Source: DATLGD01 sp035540755 (GTDB taxonomy: Bacteria; Actinomycetota; Actinomycetes; Mycobacteriales; SCTD01). Taken from it: a stretch of 42,380 nt of DNA. Each line of letters begins with the position of its first letter. Positions within the stretch are counted from its first letter, which is position 1. Shown one piece after another: positions 25,027 through 33,071 of this stretch. Made by a program: the position numbers and the translations under genes. Below the pieces are notes generated by a model, which saw nothing but the letters and a program-made list of their open reading frames with translations, was not told the DNA's origin and searched no databases. The DNA is taken from NCBI GenBank assembly GCA_035540755.1, contig DATLGD010000101.1, positions 1-42,380 of the forward strand, written 5' to 3'.

Positions 25027-25805
25027 GCGCGTCGGGCCAGGCTGGAGCCGTGCCCCCCGACTGGCTGCGGCAGCTGGCCGAGGCGCTGCCCGGAGTGCGC
25101 CCCGAGCAGCTCACCCGGTTCCTCCCCCCGGCCGGGGGTGGCGGCCGGCACTCGGCGGTGCTCGTCCTGTTCGGTGAGACCGCCGGCGAGCCGGACGTGC
25201 TGCTCATCGAGCGGGCCGCCACGCTGCGCTCGCACGCCGGCCAGCCGGCCTTCCCGGGCGGCGCGCTCGACCCCGGGGACGGCGCTGTCGACGCCGACGG
25301 GCCGGTCCGCGCGGCCCTGCGCGAGGCGGAGGAGGAGGTCGGGCTGCGTCCCGGCAGCGTGCACGTCCTCGGCGTGCTGCCGGCCCTGTGGCTGCCCCCG
25401 TCCGGCTACGTCGTGCACCCGGTGGTCGCCTGGTGGCGCACCCCGCACCCGGTCCGCGTCGTCGACGCGGCCGAGGTGGCGGCGGTGACCCGCGTGCCGA
25501 TCGCCGCCCTCGTCGACCCCGCCGCCCGGCTGCAGGTCACCCACCCCAGCGGGTGGGTCGGTCCGGCGTTCGAGGTCGACGCGCCCGGCACCGACGGCGA
25601 CCTGCTCGTCTGGGGCTTCACCGCGGGCCTGCTCGACAAGCTCCTGGCCCTCGGCGGCTGGGCCCGGCCGTGGGACACCGGCCGCCGCCGGCCGCTGGAC
25701 CCCGAGACGCTCGCCATGGCGCTGCGGAGCAGCCCCGGCGGCCGGGTCCCGACACCGGCCGAGATGGACGTCGCCCGCGAGGCGGAGGCCACCGGTGCCG
25801 GGTAA
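25023..25805 (+). CDS. CoA pyrophosphatase-type NUDIX hydrolase
   Basis: The 260-residue protein has the motif L-L-I-E-R-A-x-x-L-R-S-H-A-G-Q-P-A-F-P-G-G before the NUDIX box, which marks the CoA diphosphatase (PCD1/NudL) branch. The NUDIX box itself reads G-G-A-L-D-P-G-D then A-A-L-R-E-A-E-E-E-V-G-L. Such enzymes split CoA or oxidised CoA into 3'-phospho-ADP and 4'-phosphopantetheine. A PPSGYVVHPVV segment follows, as in the family. The C-terminal extension of about 60 residues is longer than in NudL. GTG 25023 overlaps the upstream stop, and its own end overlaps marP by 11 bp. Confidence 0.92.
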   Translation: MSASGQAGAVPPDWLRQLAEALPGVRPEQLTRFLPPAGGGGRHSAVLVLFGETAGEPDVLLIERAATLRSHAGQPAFPGGALDPGDGAVDADGPVRAALREAEEEVGLRPGSVHVLGVLPALWLPPSGYVVHPVVAWWRTPHPVRVVDAAEVAAVTRVPIAALVDPAARLQVTHPSGWVGPAFEVDAPGTDGDLLVWGFTAGLLDKLLALGGWARPWDTGRRRPLDPETLAMALRSSPGGRVPTPAEMDVAREAEATGAG

Positions 25806-26979
25806 CGCGCTCGACCTCGTGCTGGTGCTCGCGGCGCTGCTGTTCGCCGTCTCCGGCTACCGGCAGGGCTTCGTCGTGGGCGCGCTGTCGTTCCTCGGCT
25901 TCCTCGGCGGAGGTGTCCTCGGTGCGCTGTCGGCTCCTGCCATCGCCGAGTCGGAGCCGCTGATGGACCTGCCGCGGCCGCTGGTCGGGCTCGGCGTGGT
26001 CTTCCTCGCCGCGTCGGTCGGGCAGCTGGTGGCCACGCTGATCGGCGCGAGCGTGCGCGACCGGCTCACCTGGAAGCCGGCCCGCACGGTCGACGCCGTC
26101 GGCGGCTCGGTGGTGAGCGTCGTCAGCCTGCTCCTGGTCGCCTGGCTGGTCGGCACGGCGGTCGCCTCCTCCTCGCTGACGCAGCTCGCGTCGCAGGTCC
26201 GCCGCTCGGTGGTGCTCCAGACGGTCGACGGCGCCGTGCCCGACGTCGCGCAGCGGTTCTTCTCCTCGTTCCGGCGGCTGATCGACGACCGCGGGTTCCC
26301 GGAGGTGTTCGGCGGCCTGGCCCCCACCCAGGTCACCGAGGTCGACCCGCCGGATCCCGCCCTCGCCGGCAGCGAGGCGGTGCAGGCGGCCCGCCCGTCG
26401 ATCCTCAAGGTCACCGGCGTGGCCGAGGAGTGCCGCCGGCGCATCGAGGGCACCGGCTTCGTCTACGCCTCGGAGCGCGTGATGACGAACGCGCACGTCG
26501 TCGCCGGCGTCACGGCCCCGCGCGTCGAGGTCGGCGGCCGCGAGCTCGACGCCCGCGTGGTGCTGTTCGACCCGGGCCGCGACGTCGCGGTGCTCGCCGT
26601 CCCTGGCCTCGACCGGCCCGCGCTGCCCTTCGCCGGCCCGGCCGAGACCGGCGCCAGCGCGATCGTCGCCGGGTTCCCGCAGAACGGGCCGTTCCGGGCC
26701 GACCCTGCGCGCGTGCGCGGGACGCAGCGGGCCCGCGGTCCCGACATCTACCAGTCGGCCACCGTCGTGCGAGAGATCTACGCGCTCCGGGGCCTGGTGC
26801 AGCCGGGCAACTCCGGCGGCCCGCTGCTCGACCCGCAGGGGCGGGTGTACGGCGTCATCTTCGCGGCGGCTGCCGACGACCCGCAGACCGGCTACGCGCT
26901 GACCGCGGCCGAGGTGGCCGGTTCCGCCCGCGAAGGGGCTGCGGCGACCGAGCCGGCCGACACCCAGACCTGCGACTGA
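25795..26979 (+). CDS. marP: MarP-type periplasmic serine protease with CvpA-like membrane domain
   Basis: The 394-residue protein has four hydrophobic helices in a CvpA-like domain (about 5-125), a linker, and a chymotrypsin-like protease domain with His234 in TNAHVV, Asp263 in GRDVAVL and Ser340 in GNSGGPL. Cys213 and Cys393 sit where the M. tuberculosis MarP disulfide (Cys214-Cys395, from memory) links the start and end of the protease domain, so the redox control known for MarP should apply. MarP is needed for acid and oxidative stress survival and cleaves the peptidoglycan hydrolase RipA in mycobacteria. It ends the nth operon and is followed by a weak hairpin. GTG 25795 gives the full first helix. 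Confidence 0.95.
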   Translation: MPGNALDLVLVLAALLFAVSGYRQGFVVGALSFLGFLGGGVLGALSAPAIAESEPLMDLPRPLVGLGVVFLAASVGQLVATLIGASVRDRLTWKPARTVDAVGGSVVSVVSLLLVAWLVGTAVASSSLTQLASQVRRSVVLQTVDGAVPDVAQRFFSSFRRLIDDRGFPEVFGGLAPTQVTEVDPPDPALAGSEAVQAARPSILKVTGVAEECRRRIEGTGFVYASERVMTNAHVVAGVTAPRVEVGGRELDARVVLFDPGRDVAVLAVPGLDRPALPFAGPAETGASAIVAGFPQNGPFRADPARVRGTQRARGPDIYQSATVVREIYALRGLVQPGNSGGPLLDPQGRVYGVIFAAAADDPQTGYALTAAEVAGSAREGAAATEPADTQTCD

Positions 26980-26987
26980 GCGCAAGC

Positions 26988-27001
26988 ACCCGCCGGCGGG
27001 T
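26988..27001 (+). terminator. Weak hairpin after marP
   Basis: ACCCGCCGGCGGGT is a perfect 14-nt palindrome 8 nt after the marP stop. The stem is short (5 bp with a CCGG loop), so termination is uncertain. Confidence 0.35.
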
Positions 27002-27112
27002 CCGCAACCGGCCGTTTCTGGTGCAAACCCGCTGTGCCACACCCGTTGTGCTCCACGCACGTAAGGGTGCTCACAGGCCGTCCGGCTCGACATCCGCTTG
27101 CCTGGTGCTTAC

Positions 27113-27126
27113 CGTTGCAAGCAACG
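27113..27126. promoter_or_regulatory. Palindrome upstream of the 27163 gene
   Basis: CGTTGC-AA-GCAACG is a perfect 6-bp inverted repeat 36 nt upstream of the GTG at 27163. It stands in the one AT-richer stretch of this part of the window (27010-27130) and may be an operator or part of the leader. Confidence 0.35.
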
Positions 27127-27162
27127 ACCGCCGACCGGACCGGACAGGGAGAGGAGCGCCCC

Positions 27163-27636
27163 GTGCTGCAGATGCCCCGCGGCGTGCGCACCAGGGTCTC
27201 CCGCCGCATCGACGCCGACCCCAGCAGCACCGCGCTGCTGCTCGCCGGACCGCCCGCGGTCGACCTCTGGCCGGGCGCCCGCCGCGTCGGCGAGGCCGAC
27301 GGCGGGGTGCTCGTCGAGGCCCGACCGCCGGCCGAGCCGCAGCTCGTCGACGCCGAGCCGGCCCGCGTCAGCGTCCGCGCCCTGCCGCCGCGGCGCACGC
27401 CCACCTCCTACGTGACCCGCTTCGAGTGGTCCGGCGACGACCTGCCGCCGGTGTCCGGCCGGCTCACCCTCGCCTACGCCCCGACCGGCGACGGTGCGTC
27501 GGTCACCCACGCCGTCCTCGAGCTGGAGCCGGTCACCGGTGACGCCCCGTACAGCCGCCGGGCGCTCACCACCATGGGCGAGGGGTTCCTCGGCAACCTG
27601 GCCCGGGCGGCCGAGAACCGCAACCGGGCGGCCTAG
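27163..27636 (+). CDS. Small protein of unknown function, SRPBCC-like pattern
   Basis: The 157-residue protein has no recognisable catalytic motif. The order of strands and helices (a basic start RTRVSRRIDADP, R-V-S-V-R-A-L-P, Y-V-T-R-F-E-W-S-G, then G-R-L-T-L-A-Y-A-P-T-G-D-G-A-S-V-T-H-A-V-L-E-L, and a C-terminal helix L-T-T-M-G-E-G-F-L-G-N-L-A-R-A-A-E) recalls START/SRPBCC ligand-binding proteins, but this is a weak structural guess. No signal peptide. GTG 27163 has a strong GAGGAG Shine-Dalgarno 6 nt upstream. The end shares a hairpin with the convergent DUF309 gene. Confidence 0.75.
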   Translation: MLQMPRGVRTRVSRRIDADPSSTALLLAGPPAVDLWPGARRVGEADGGVLVEARPPAEPQLVDAEPARVSVRALPPRRTPTSYVTRFEWSGDDLPPVSGRLTLAYAPTGDGASVTHAVLELEPVTGDAPYSRRALTTMGEGFLGNLARAAENRNRAA

Positions 27637-27647
27637 ACCGGCCGCCT
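27626..27647. terminator. Hairpin spanning two convergent stop codons
   Basis: GGCGGCC (27627-27633) pairs with GGCCGCC (27640-27646) around a 6-nt loop that contains the TAG of the plus-strand gene; the flanking G and T add a wobble pair. The minus-strand stop begins at 27648. One hairpin would serve both genes. Confidence 0.5.
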
Positions 27648-28086
27648 ACACCGGGCCGGCGTCCGCACGCAGCTGCAGCCGGCCCGGCGGGCGCCCCTGC
27701 TCGACGTCCGCGGCCAGGGCGTCGGCCCGCGCCGCCACCGCGTCGGCGTCGACGCCGTGCCGCCCCGGCAGGCCGCGCAGGCGGCCCGCCCCGCGGCGCA
27801 GCAGGCGGGCCGCCCCGACCCGGTTCCCGCGCTGCACGTGGGTGAGCCCGACGCAGACCTGCGCCAGGCCCTGCCACAGGTCGCGCTCGTCGTCGGCAGC
27901 CCGCTTCCAGGCCGCCTCGAGGACGTCGTGCGCCCAGAACGGCCGGTCGTCGTCCAGCAGGTCCTGCGCGAGGACCAGCGCCTCGTCGGGACTGCGGTCG
28001 ACCTCGGGCACCGGCTCGACCTCGGCCGGGGAGCCGGCGGGCACCGGCCGGCCGGCCGCGTCCCGACCGCGCAGCTGACGGCTCAT
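27646..28086 (-). CDS. DUF309 domain protein
   Basis: The 146-residue protein carries the DUF309 core: D-D-D-R-P-F-W-A-H-D-V-L-E-A-A-W-K, then E-R-D-L-W-Q-G-L-A-Q-V-C-V-G-L-T-H-V-Q-R-G-N, and a helical C-terminus. The conserved H/E and W positions suggest a helical, perhaps metal-binding, fold, but no activity is known to me. Its ATG at 28086 overlaps the stop of the alpha/beta hydrolase (ATGA), so the two are translated together. Confidence 0.85.
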   Translation of the reverse strand: MSRQLRGRDAAGRPVPAGSPAEVEPVPEVDRSPDEALVLAQDLLDDDRPFWAHDVLEAAWKRAADDERDLWQGLAQVCVGLTHVQRGNRVGAARLLRRGAGRLRGLPGRHGVDADAVAARADALAADVEQGRPPGRLQLRADAGPV

Positions 28087-28994
28087 GTCCCGCGCAGGTG
28101 CTCGAGCAGGGCGGCCGTCACGACGTCCGGCACCTCCTCGTGGCAGAAGTGGCCGACCCCCTCGAGCACCTGCAGCTCGTAGGGCGCGTGCACCCACGCT
28201 CCCGAGCCGTGGGCGGTGGTGGCCAGCAGGCACCGGTCCACGGCACCGTGCACCTGCAGCACGGGGACGCCGACCCCCCGGTCGAGGAGCCGGCGGAAGC
28301 GGTGCCCGCTCGGGCGGGTAAGCGACCGGACCGCCCAGCGGTACCACTCCAGGGTGCAGTGCGCGGCGGGGTCGATCTGCATCGCCTCGCGACAGCGGGC
28401 CTCGGTCTCGGCGTCGGGGAAGCCGGGTCCGCCCCAGCGGCGCAGCAGGTCGCCGACGTAGGCCCCGCCGTAGCGGCGGAGCTTCGCCTCAGGCACCCGC
28501 GGCACCTGGAACAGGGCGATGTAGGCCGACGCGCGGCGCTGCGCCGGGTCGCGCAGCAGCGCCTCGGCCAGGCGGAGGGGGTGCGGCATGCCGACGACGG
28601 CGAGCCGGCGGACGAGAGCCGGGTGCAGGGTGGCGACCGTCCAGGCGAGGTAACCGCCCCAGTCGTGGCCCACGACGTCGGCCTCGGCGGCGCCGAGCGC
28701 CCGGACCATGCCGGCGACGTCGGAGGACAGGGTGTAGGCGTCGTAGCCGCGGGGCGGCTTGTCCGAGGCGCCGTAGCCGCGCAGGTCCGGTGCCACCGCC
28801 CGGTACCCGGCCTCCCCGAGGGCCACCAGCTGGTGGCGCCACGACCACCAGAACTCCGGGAAGCCGTGCAGGAGCACGACCATCGGACCGTCCTCCGGCC
28901 CGCACTCGGCCAGGTGGAAGCGCACGCCGTTCGCCGTCACCTCGCGGTGGGTCCACGGCCCGTCGACGAGCACGACGGACTCGTCGACGGTCAT
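28083..28994 (-). CDS. Alpha/beta hydrolase of the epoxide hydrolase / haloalkane dehalogenase type (EphE-like)
   Basis: The 303-residue enzyme has the oxyanion HGFPE motif (about 44-48), nucleophile Asp111 in GHDWGG, Asp253 in GAVDRC and His282 in GVGHFCHEE, a complete Asp-Asp-His triad. The Asp nucleophile and HGFPE rather than HGNP favour an epoxide hydrolase over a dehalogenase. Lid tyrosines such as those near W-Y-R-W are consistent. Cytoplasmic; substrate unknown. M. tuberculosis ephE (Rv3670) lies in the same place beside marP. The ATG at 28994 has TACGCT 7 nt upstream, a leaderless start. Confidence 0.9.
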   Translation of the reverse strand: MTVDESVVLVDGPWTHREVTANGVRFHLAECGPEDGPMVVLLHGFPEFWWSWRHQLVALGEAGYRAVAPDLRGYGASDKPPRGYDAYTLSSDVAGMVRALGAAEADVVGHDWGGYLAWTVATLHPALVRRLAVVGMPHPLRLAEALLRDPAQRRASAYIALFQVPRVPEAKLRRYGGAYVGDLLRRWGGPGFPDAETEARCREAMQIDPAAHCTLEWYRWAVRSLTRPSGHRFRRLLDRGVGVPVLQVHGAVDRCLLATTAHGSGAWVHAPYELQVLEGVGHFCHEEVPDVVTAALLEHLRGT

Positions 28995-29001
28995 GCCGCC
29001 G

Positions 29002-29007
29002 AGCGTA
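29002..29007 (-). promoter_or_regulatory. -10 box for leaderless transcript of the EphE-like gene
   Basis: TACGCT on the minus strand ends 7 nt before the ATG at 28994, inside the 37-bp gap after the holin-like gene. Confidence 0.5.
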
Positions 29008-29031
29008 CGACCGTCCGGGCGACGGGCGGCC

Positions 29032-29472
29032 TCAGCGCTCGCCGAGCGGCGTGGTCGGGTTCTTCGCCCAGGTGATGTCGTCCTTCACCGTCTCGATCGT
29101 CTTCTCCGGCGGGCCGACCTTCCCGAGCTTCTTCTTGCCGGTGAGAGCCAGGACCGCCGCGCCGACGGCGTACAGGGCCCCGACGGTGAAGAACGCGCAG
29201 CCCAGCGGGACCCCGAGCCAGGAGATGCCGTAGGCCGCCGAGATCGACAGGAAGATCAGGGCGAACAGGCCGAGGAAACCGGCGCCGCCCAGCAGCCCGG
29301 CGCCCTTGCCCGCGGTGGTGACCTCCTGCTTGATCTCGACCTTGGCCAGCTGCACCTCGGTGCGGATCAGCGTCGAGAGGTCGCGGGTGGCGCTCGAGAC
29401 GAGCTCGCCCAGGCTCAGGTCGTTCGGGTCGGAGGCGCTCGTCGGGGTGCGGCCGTCGGAGGGAGAGGTCAT
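29032..29472 (-). CDS. Phage holin family (DUF1469-like) membrane protein
   Basis: The 146-residue protein has a cytoplasmic amphipathic helix (LGELVSSATRDLSTLIRTEVQLAKVEIKQE) followed by two membrane helices (GAGFLGLFALIFLSISAAYGI and CAFFTVGALYAVGAAVLAL), the layout of the Phage_holin_3_6 family common in actinomycete chromosomes. It is not a phage gene here: no other phage gene is near. Function is unknown; a membrane-stress role is only a suggestion. ATG 29472 has no clear Shine-Dalgarno; the sequence TAACGC 6 nt upstream only partly fits a leaderless -10. It is divergent from the first mrp operon. Confidence 0.85.
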   Translation of the reverse strand: MTSPSDGRTPTSASDPNDLSLGELVSSATRDLSTLIRTEVQLAKVEIKQEVTTAGKGAGLLGGAGFLGLFALIFLSISAAYGISWLGVPLGCAFFTVGALYAVGAAVLALTGKKKLGKVGPPEKTIETVKDDITWAKNPTTPLGER

Positions 29473-29571
29473 GACGTCGCGTTACCCGGGTGGCGGCGGA
29501 GTCACACGACGCGATGAGGTCACCCGGCGCCGGACCGCGGACGCCGCGCGCCCGCGCCGCGGCCCCCGTCC

Positions 29572-29638
29572 GCCGCGATCGCGGCCCCGGTAGCCTGGAC
29601 GGCGGTCTGCCGGGAAGCCTGGTCGGCGTCCTTCCGGC
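29572..29638 (+). promoter_or_regulatory. Promoter and structured leader of the first mrp operon
   Basis: TAGCCT at 29591-29596 fits a -10 box and would start an RNA near 29603. Immediately at its 5' end GCCGGGAAG (29609-29617) pairs with CTTCCGGC (29631-29638) around a 13-nt loop, 8 bp with one bulged G. Just upstream lies a 14-nt perfect palindrome, GCCGCGATCGCGGC, at 29572-29585. The leader would be about 94 nt. It may be a regulatory RNA; no known riboswitch class fits securely. Confidence 0.35.
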
Positions 29639-29696
29639 CTGCCCGCGCGGAGGTCGCCCCTGCCCCTGAGCCCCCGCCCTGACACGGAGGACCGTC

Positions 29697-32071
29697 GTGC
29701 TCGCCCTGCTGGTCCTCCACCTCGGCCTGGCGCTGCTCGCGCCGTGGCTGGGTCGGCGGATCGGCCCGCGGGTGTTCTACGTCGTGGCCCTGGCGCCCTT
29801 CACGACCGCTGTGTGGGCCGCGACCCAGCACGCGGCCGTCGTCGACGGGCGTCCGGCCAGCTCGAGCGCTTCCTGGGTTCCTGGCCTCGGCATGACGCTC
29901 GACCTGCGCATGGACGCGCTGTCGCTGCTGCTGGTCACCCTCGTCGCCGGCGTGGGCACCCTCATCTTCCTGTACTGCTCGCAGTACTTCTCCCGGACGT
30001 CGCCAGGGGTGGGCCGCTTCGCCGCGGTGCTGACCGGGTTCGCCGGCGCGATGCTCGGTCTGGTGCTGGCCGACGACGTGCTGCTGCTGTACGTGTTCTG
30101 GGAGCTGACCAGCGTCACCTCGTTCCTGCTCATCGGCTACTCCGACGAGAAGCAGGAGAGCCGGCGGGCGGCGGTCCAGGCACTGCTGGTGACCACCTTC
30201 GGCGGCCTGGTGATGCTGCTCGGCCTGATCGTTCTCGCGACCGAGGCCGGCACCTACTCGCTGTCGGGGATCCTCGCCGACCCGCCGTCGGGCACACCGA
30301 CGGCGGTGGCGCTCGTCCTCGTGCTCGTCGGCGCCTTCACCAAGAGCGCCCAGGTGCCCTTCCACCCGTGGCTGCCCGCGGCCATGGCCGCACCCACGCC
30401 GGTGTCGGCCTACCTCCACGCCGCGGCGATGGTCAAGGCCGGCGTGTACCTGGTGGCACGGCTGGCGCCGGCGTTCGCCACCGTGGGCGTCTGGCGGCCG
30501 CTCGTCATCACGGTCGGCCTCGCGACGATGATCGTCGGCGGCTGGCGGGCGCTGCGCCAGACCGACCTCAAGCGCCTGCTCGCGTTCGGCACCGTCAGCC
30601 AGCTGGGGTTCCTGTTCGTGCTGGTCGGCGCCGGCACCCGCGACGCCGCCCTCGCCGGCGCCGCGGTGCTGCTCGCGCACGGGCTGTTCAAGTCGACGCT
30701 GTTCCTCACCGTCGGCGTCATCGACCACGAGACCGGTACCCGTGACCTGCGGGTGCTGTCCGGGCTCGGCCGCAGGATGCCGGTGCTCGCGGTGTCGGCG
30801 ACGCTCGCGGCGGCCTCGATGGCGGCCGTGCCTCCGCTGTTCGGCTTCGTCAGCAAGGAAGCCGCCTACGAGGCCTTCCTGCACGGCGGCCCCGGTGGCC
30901 TCGCCACCCTCGCCGGCCTGTTCGTCGGCTCGGTGCTGACCGGGGCCTACAGCGCCAGGTTCGTGTGGGGGGCGTTCGCCAGCAAGCCCGGCTGCGCCGC
31001 CACCGAGCCGCGCACGCCGTCGCCGCTGTTCCTCGCGCCGGTCGTGCTGCTGGGGCAGCTCGGCCTGCTGCTCGGGCTGGTGCCGTTCGTCGCCGACCCG
31101 CTGGTGCAGGCGTACGCGGCCGAGTACGCAGGCGAGCCCGAGCCTTACCACCTGGCCCTGTGGCACGGGCCGAGCGCCGCCCTGCTGCTGTCGTCCATCA
31201 CCCTCGGCGGCGCGGCGTTCCTGTTCCTCGGCCGCGAGCGCCTGCGGGTGCTGCAGCGGCAGGCCCACCGGGTGCTCGGCGTCGTCGACGCCGACCGCAG
31301 CTACGACACCACGGTGCGCGGCGTCGACCGGCTGGCGCTGCGCAGCACCGCGGTGGTGCAGACCGGGTCGCTGCCGGTCTACCTCGGCATGGTGCTGCTC
31401 ACCCTCGTCGCCCTGCCGGGCGCGGCGCTGCTCACGTCGACCTCGGTCACCACGAACCTGCGCGCCTACGACACCCCGCTGCAGCTGGTGGTCGGCGCCG
31501 TCATCGCGGTGGCCGCCGTCGCGACGGCACGCGCGCACCGGCGCTTCACCGCCGTCCTCTACCTCGGCGCGGTGGGCTACGGCATCGCCGTGCTCTTCGT
31601 CCTGCAGGGCGGGCCCGACCTCGCCCTGACGCAGTTCCTCGTCGAGACGCTGACGCTGGTCGTGTTCGTCTTCGTGCTGCGCCGGCTGCCCGCGCAGTTC
31701 AGCCGCCGCCGGCTGCGACTCAGCCAGGGCGTGCGCGTGGGCATGGCGCTGGCGGTCGGCGCCTTCGTCACCGTGTCGGTGCTCGTCTCGACGCAGGCGC
31801 GCACCCAGCCGGCGGCGTCGCAGGCCTACCTCGACCAGGCCTATCCCGAGGGTCACGGGCGCAACGTCGTCAACGTGGTGCTCGTCGACTTCCGCGGCCT
31901 CGACACGCTCGGCGAGATCACCGTGCTCGCGGTGGCCGCGATGGGCATCACCAGCCTGGTGCTCGCCGCCCGCCGCCGCGGCACGCCGATGCCGGCCGAC
32001 CAGGCCGCCTTCTCCGCGGACGGTCCGCCGCCCGACGCCGAGCCCCGCCCGGCGCCGGCGGGGGACCGGCG

Positions 32072-32075
<4 letters not shown>
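29697..32075 (+). CDS. mrpA: Na+/H+ antiporter Mrp subunit A
   Basis: The 792-residue polytopic protein is the large, complex-I-like subunit (NuoL/MrpA family). Key residues of the proton path are present: Glu136 in VFWELTSVTSFLLIGY and Lys216 in FTKSAQVPFHPWLP, followed by the lysine in AAMVKAG. The C-terminal third (about 590-770) holds the MrpA-specific helices with QGGPDLALTQFLVET and VNVVLVDFRGLDTLGEI. GTG 29697 has GGAGG 6 nt upstream. It opens a seven-gene operon A-B-C-D-E-F-G and overlaps mrpB by ATGA. It is only moderately similar to the second MrpA at 38850-41603. Confidence 0.95.
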
Positions 32076-32559
<484 letters not shown>

Positions 32560-32563
<4 letters not shown>

Positions 32564-32642
32564 GCGGAGCCAGCGGGCGGTGCCCCGCGAGGGACGAGCG
32601 GGCGCGCCGGTCGCTTGCGGAGCGAGGGAGGGCGGTGCAGCG
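32560..32642 (+). repeat. Junction repeat element, copy 1 (between mrpB and mrpC)
   Basis: An 83-bp segment lies between two 8-bp direct repeats, ATGAGCGG at 32560-32567 and at 32643-32650. The left repeat contains the mrpB stop and the right one the mrpC start. Aligned by hand without gaps, 58 of 79 positions match copy 2 (36829-36908, other strand). It contains a stem CCCGC-9 nt-GCGGG (32584-32602), conserved at the same position in copy 2, and a GGGAGGG Shine-Dalgarno near its end. No long reading frame. Confidence 0.8.
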
Positions 32643-33071
32643 ATGAGCGGGAACCTCACGCTCGCGCTGCTCATCGGCGTGCTCTACACGGTCGGCACCT
32701 ACCTGCTGCTGCAGCGCACGCTGACCCGCATCGTGATCGGGCTTGCGCTGCTGGGGCACGGCGCGAACCTGCTCCTGCTGCAGGCCGGGGGCCGCGCGGG
32801 ACAGGTGCCGTTCGTCGGGCCGGAGGGAGCGAGCCTCGAGACCACCGCCGACCCGCTGCCGCAGGCGATGGTGCTCACCGCCATCGTCATCACCTTCGGC
32901 GTCTCGGCGTTCCTGCTGGCGCTGGCCTACCGCAGCTGGGTGCTGACGCAGGAGGACGAGGTGCAGGACGACGTCGAGGATCGGCGGGTGTTCACGCTTC
33001 GCCGTGACGAGGAGGCGCGCCGCGCCGAGGACGCCGGTCGACGCGACCAGGACGACGAGGGGGAGGCCTGA
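32643..33071 (+). CDS. mrpC: Na+/H+ antiporter Mrp subunit C
   Basis: The 142-residue protein is NuoK-like: three helices, with G-T-Y-L-L-L-Q-R-T-L-T-R-I-V-I-G-L-A-L-L-G-H-G-A-N-L spread over residues 18-43 and D-P-L-P-Q-A-M-V-L-T-A-I-V-I-T-F-G. After residue 105 comes a highly charged hydrophilic tail (Asp/Glu/Arg-rich) not present in the second MrpC copy to this extent. ATG 32643 is preceded by GGGAGGG, which is part of the junction repeat. It shares one base with mrpD (TGATG). Confidence 0.92.
   Translation: MSGNLTLALLIGVLYTVGTYLLLQRTLTRIVIGLALLGHGANLLLLQAGGRAGQVPFVGPEGASLETTADPLPQAMVLTAIVITFGVSAFLLALAYRSWVLTQEDEVQDDVEDRRVFTLRRDEEARRAEDAGRRDQDDEGEA

Noticed and set aside
29032..29472. Prophage remnant because of the holin-like protein
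   Set aside because: No integrase, capsid, tail or lysin gene is near; this holin-like family is chromosomal in many actinomycetes.
29609..29660. Cobalamin-riboswitch-like words (GGGAAGCC, GGT, CTGCCC) in the mrpA leader
   Set aside because: The likely transcript start at about 29603 leaves too little RNA for a cobalamin riboswitch, and the words are explained by a simple hairpin. No AAC-type core or kissing loop is seen.
32564..32642. Coding extension of mrpC into the gap after mrpB
   Set aside because: The upstream frame encodes a polar, Arg/Gly-rich stretch unlike any MrpC N-terminus, and the gap matches the other junction repeat in a different gene context.
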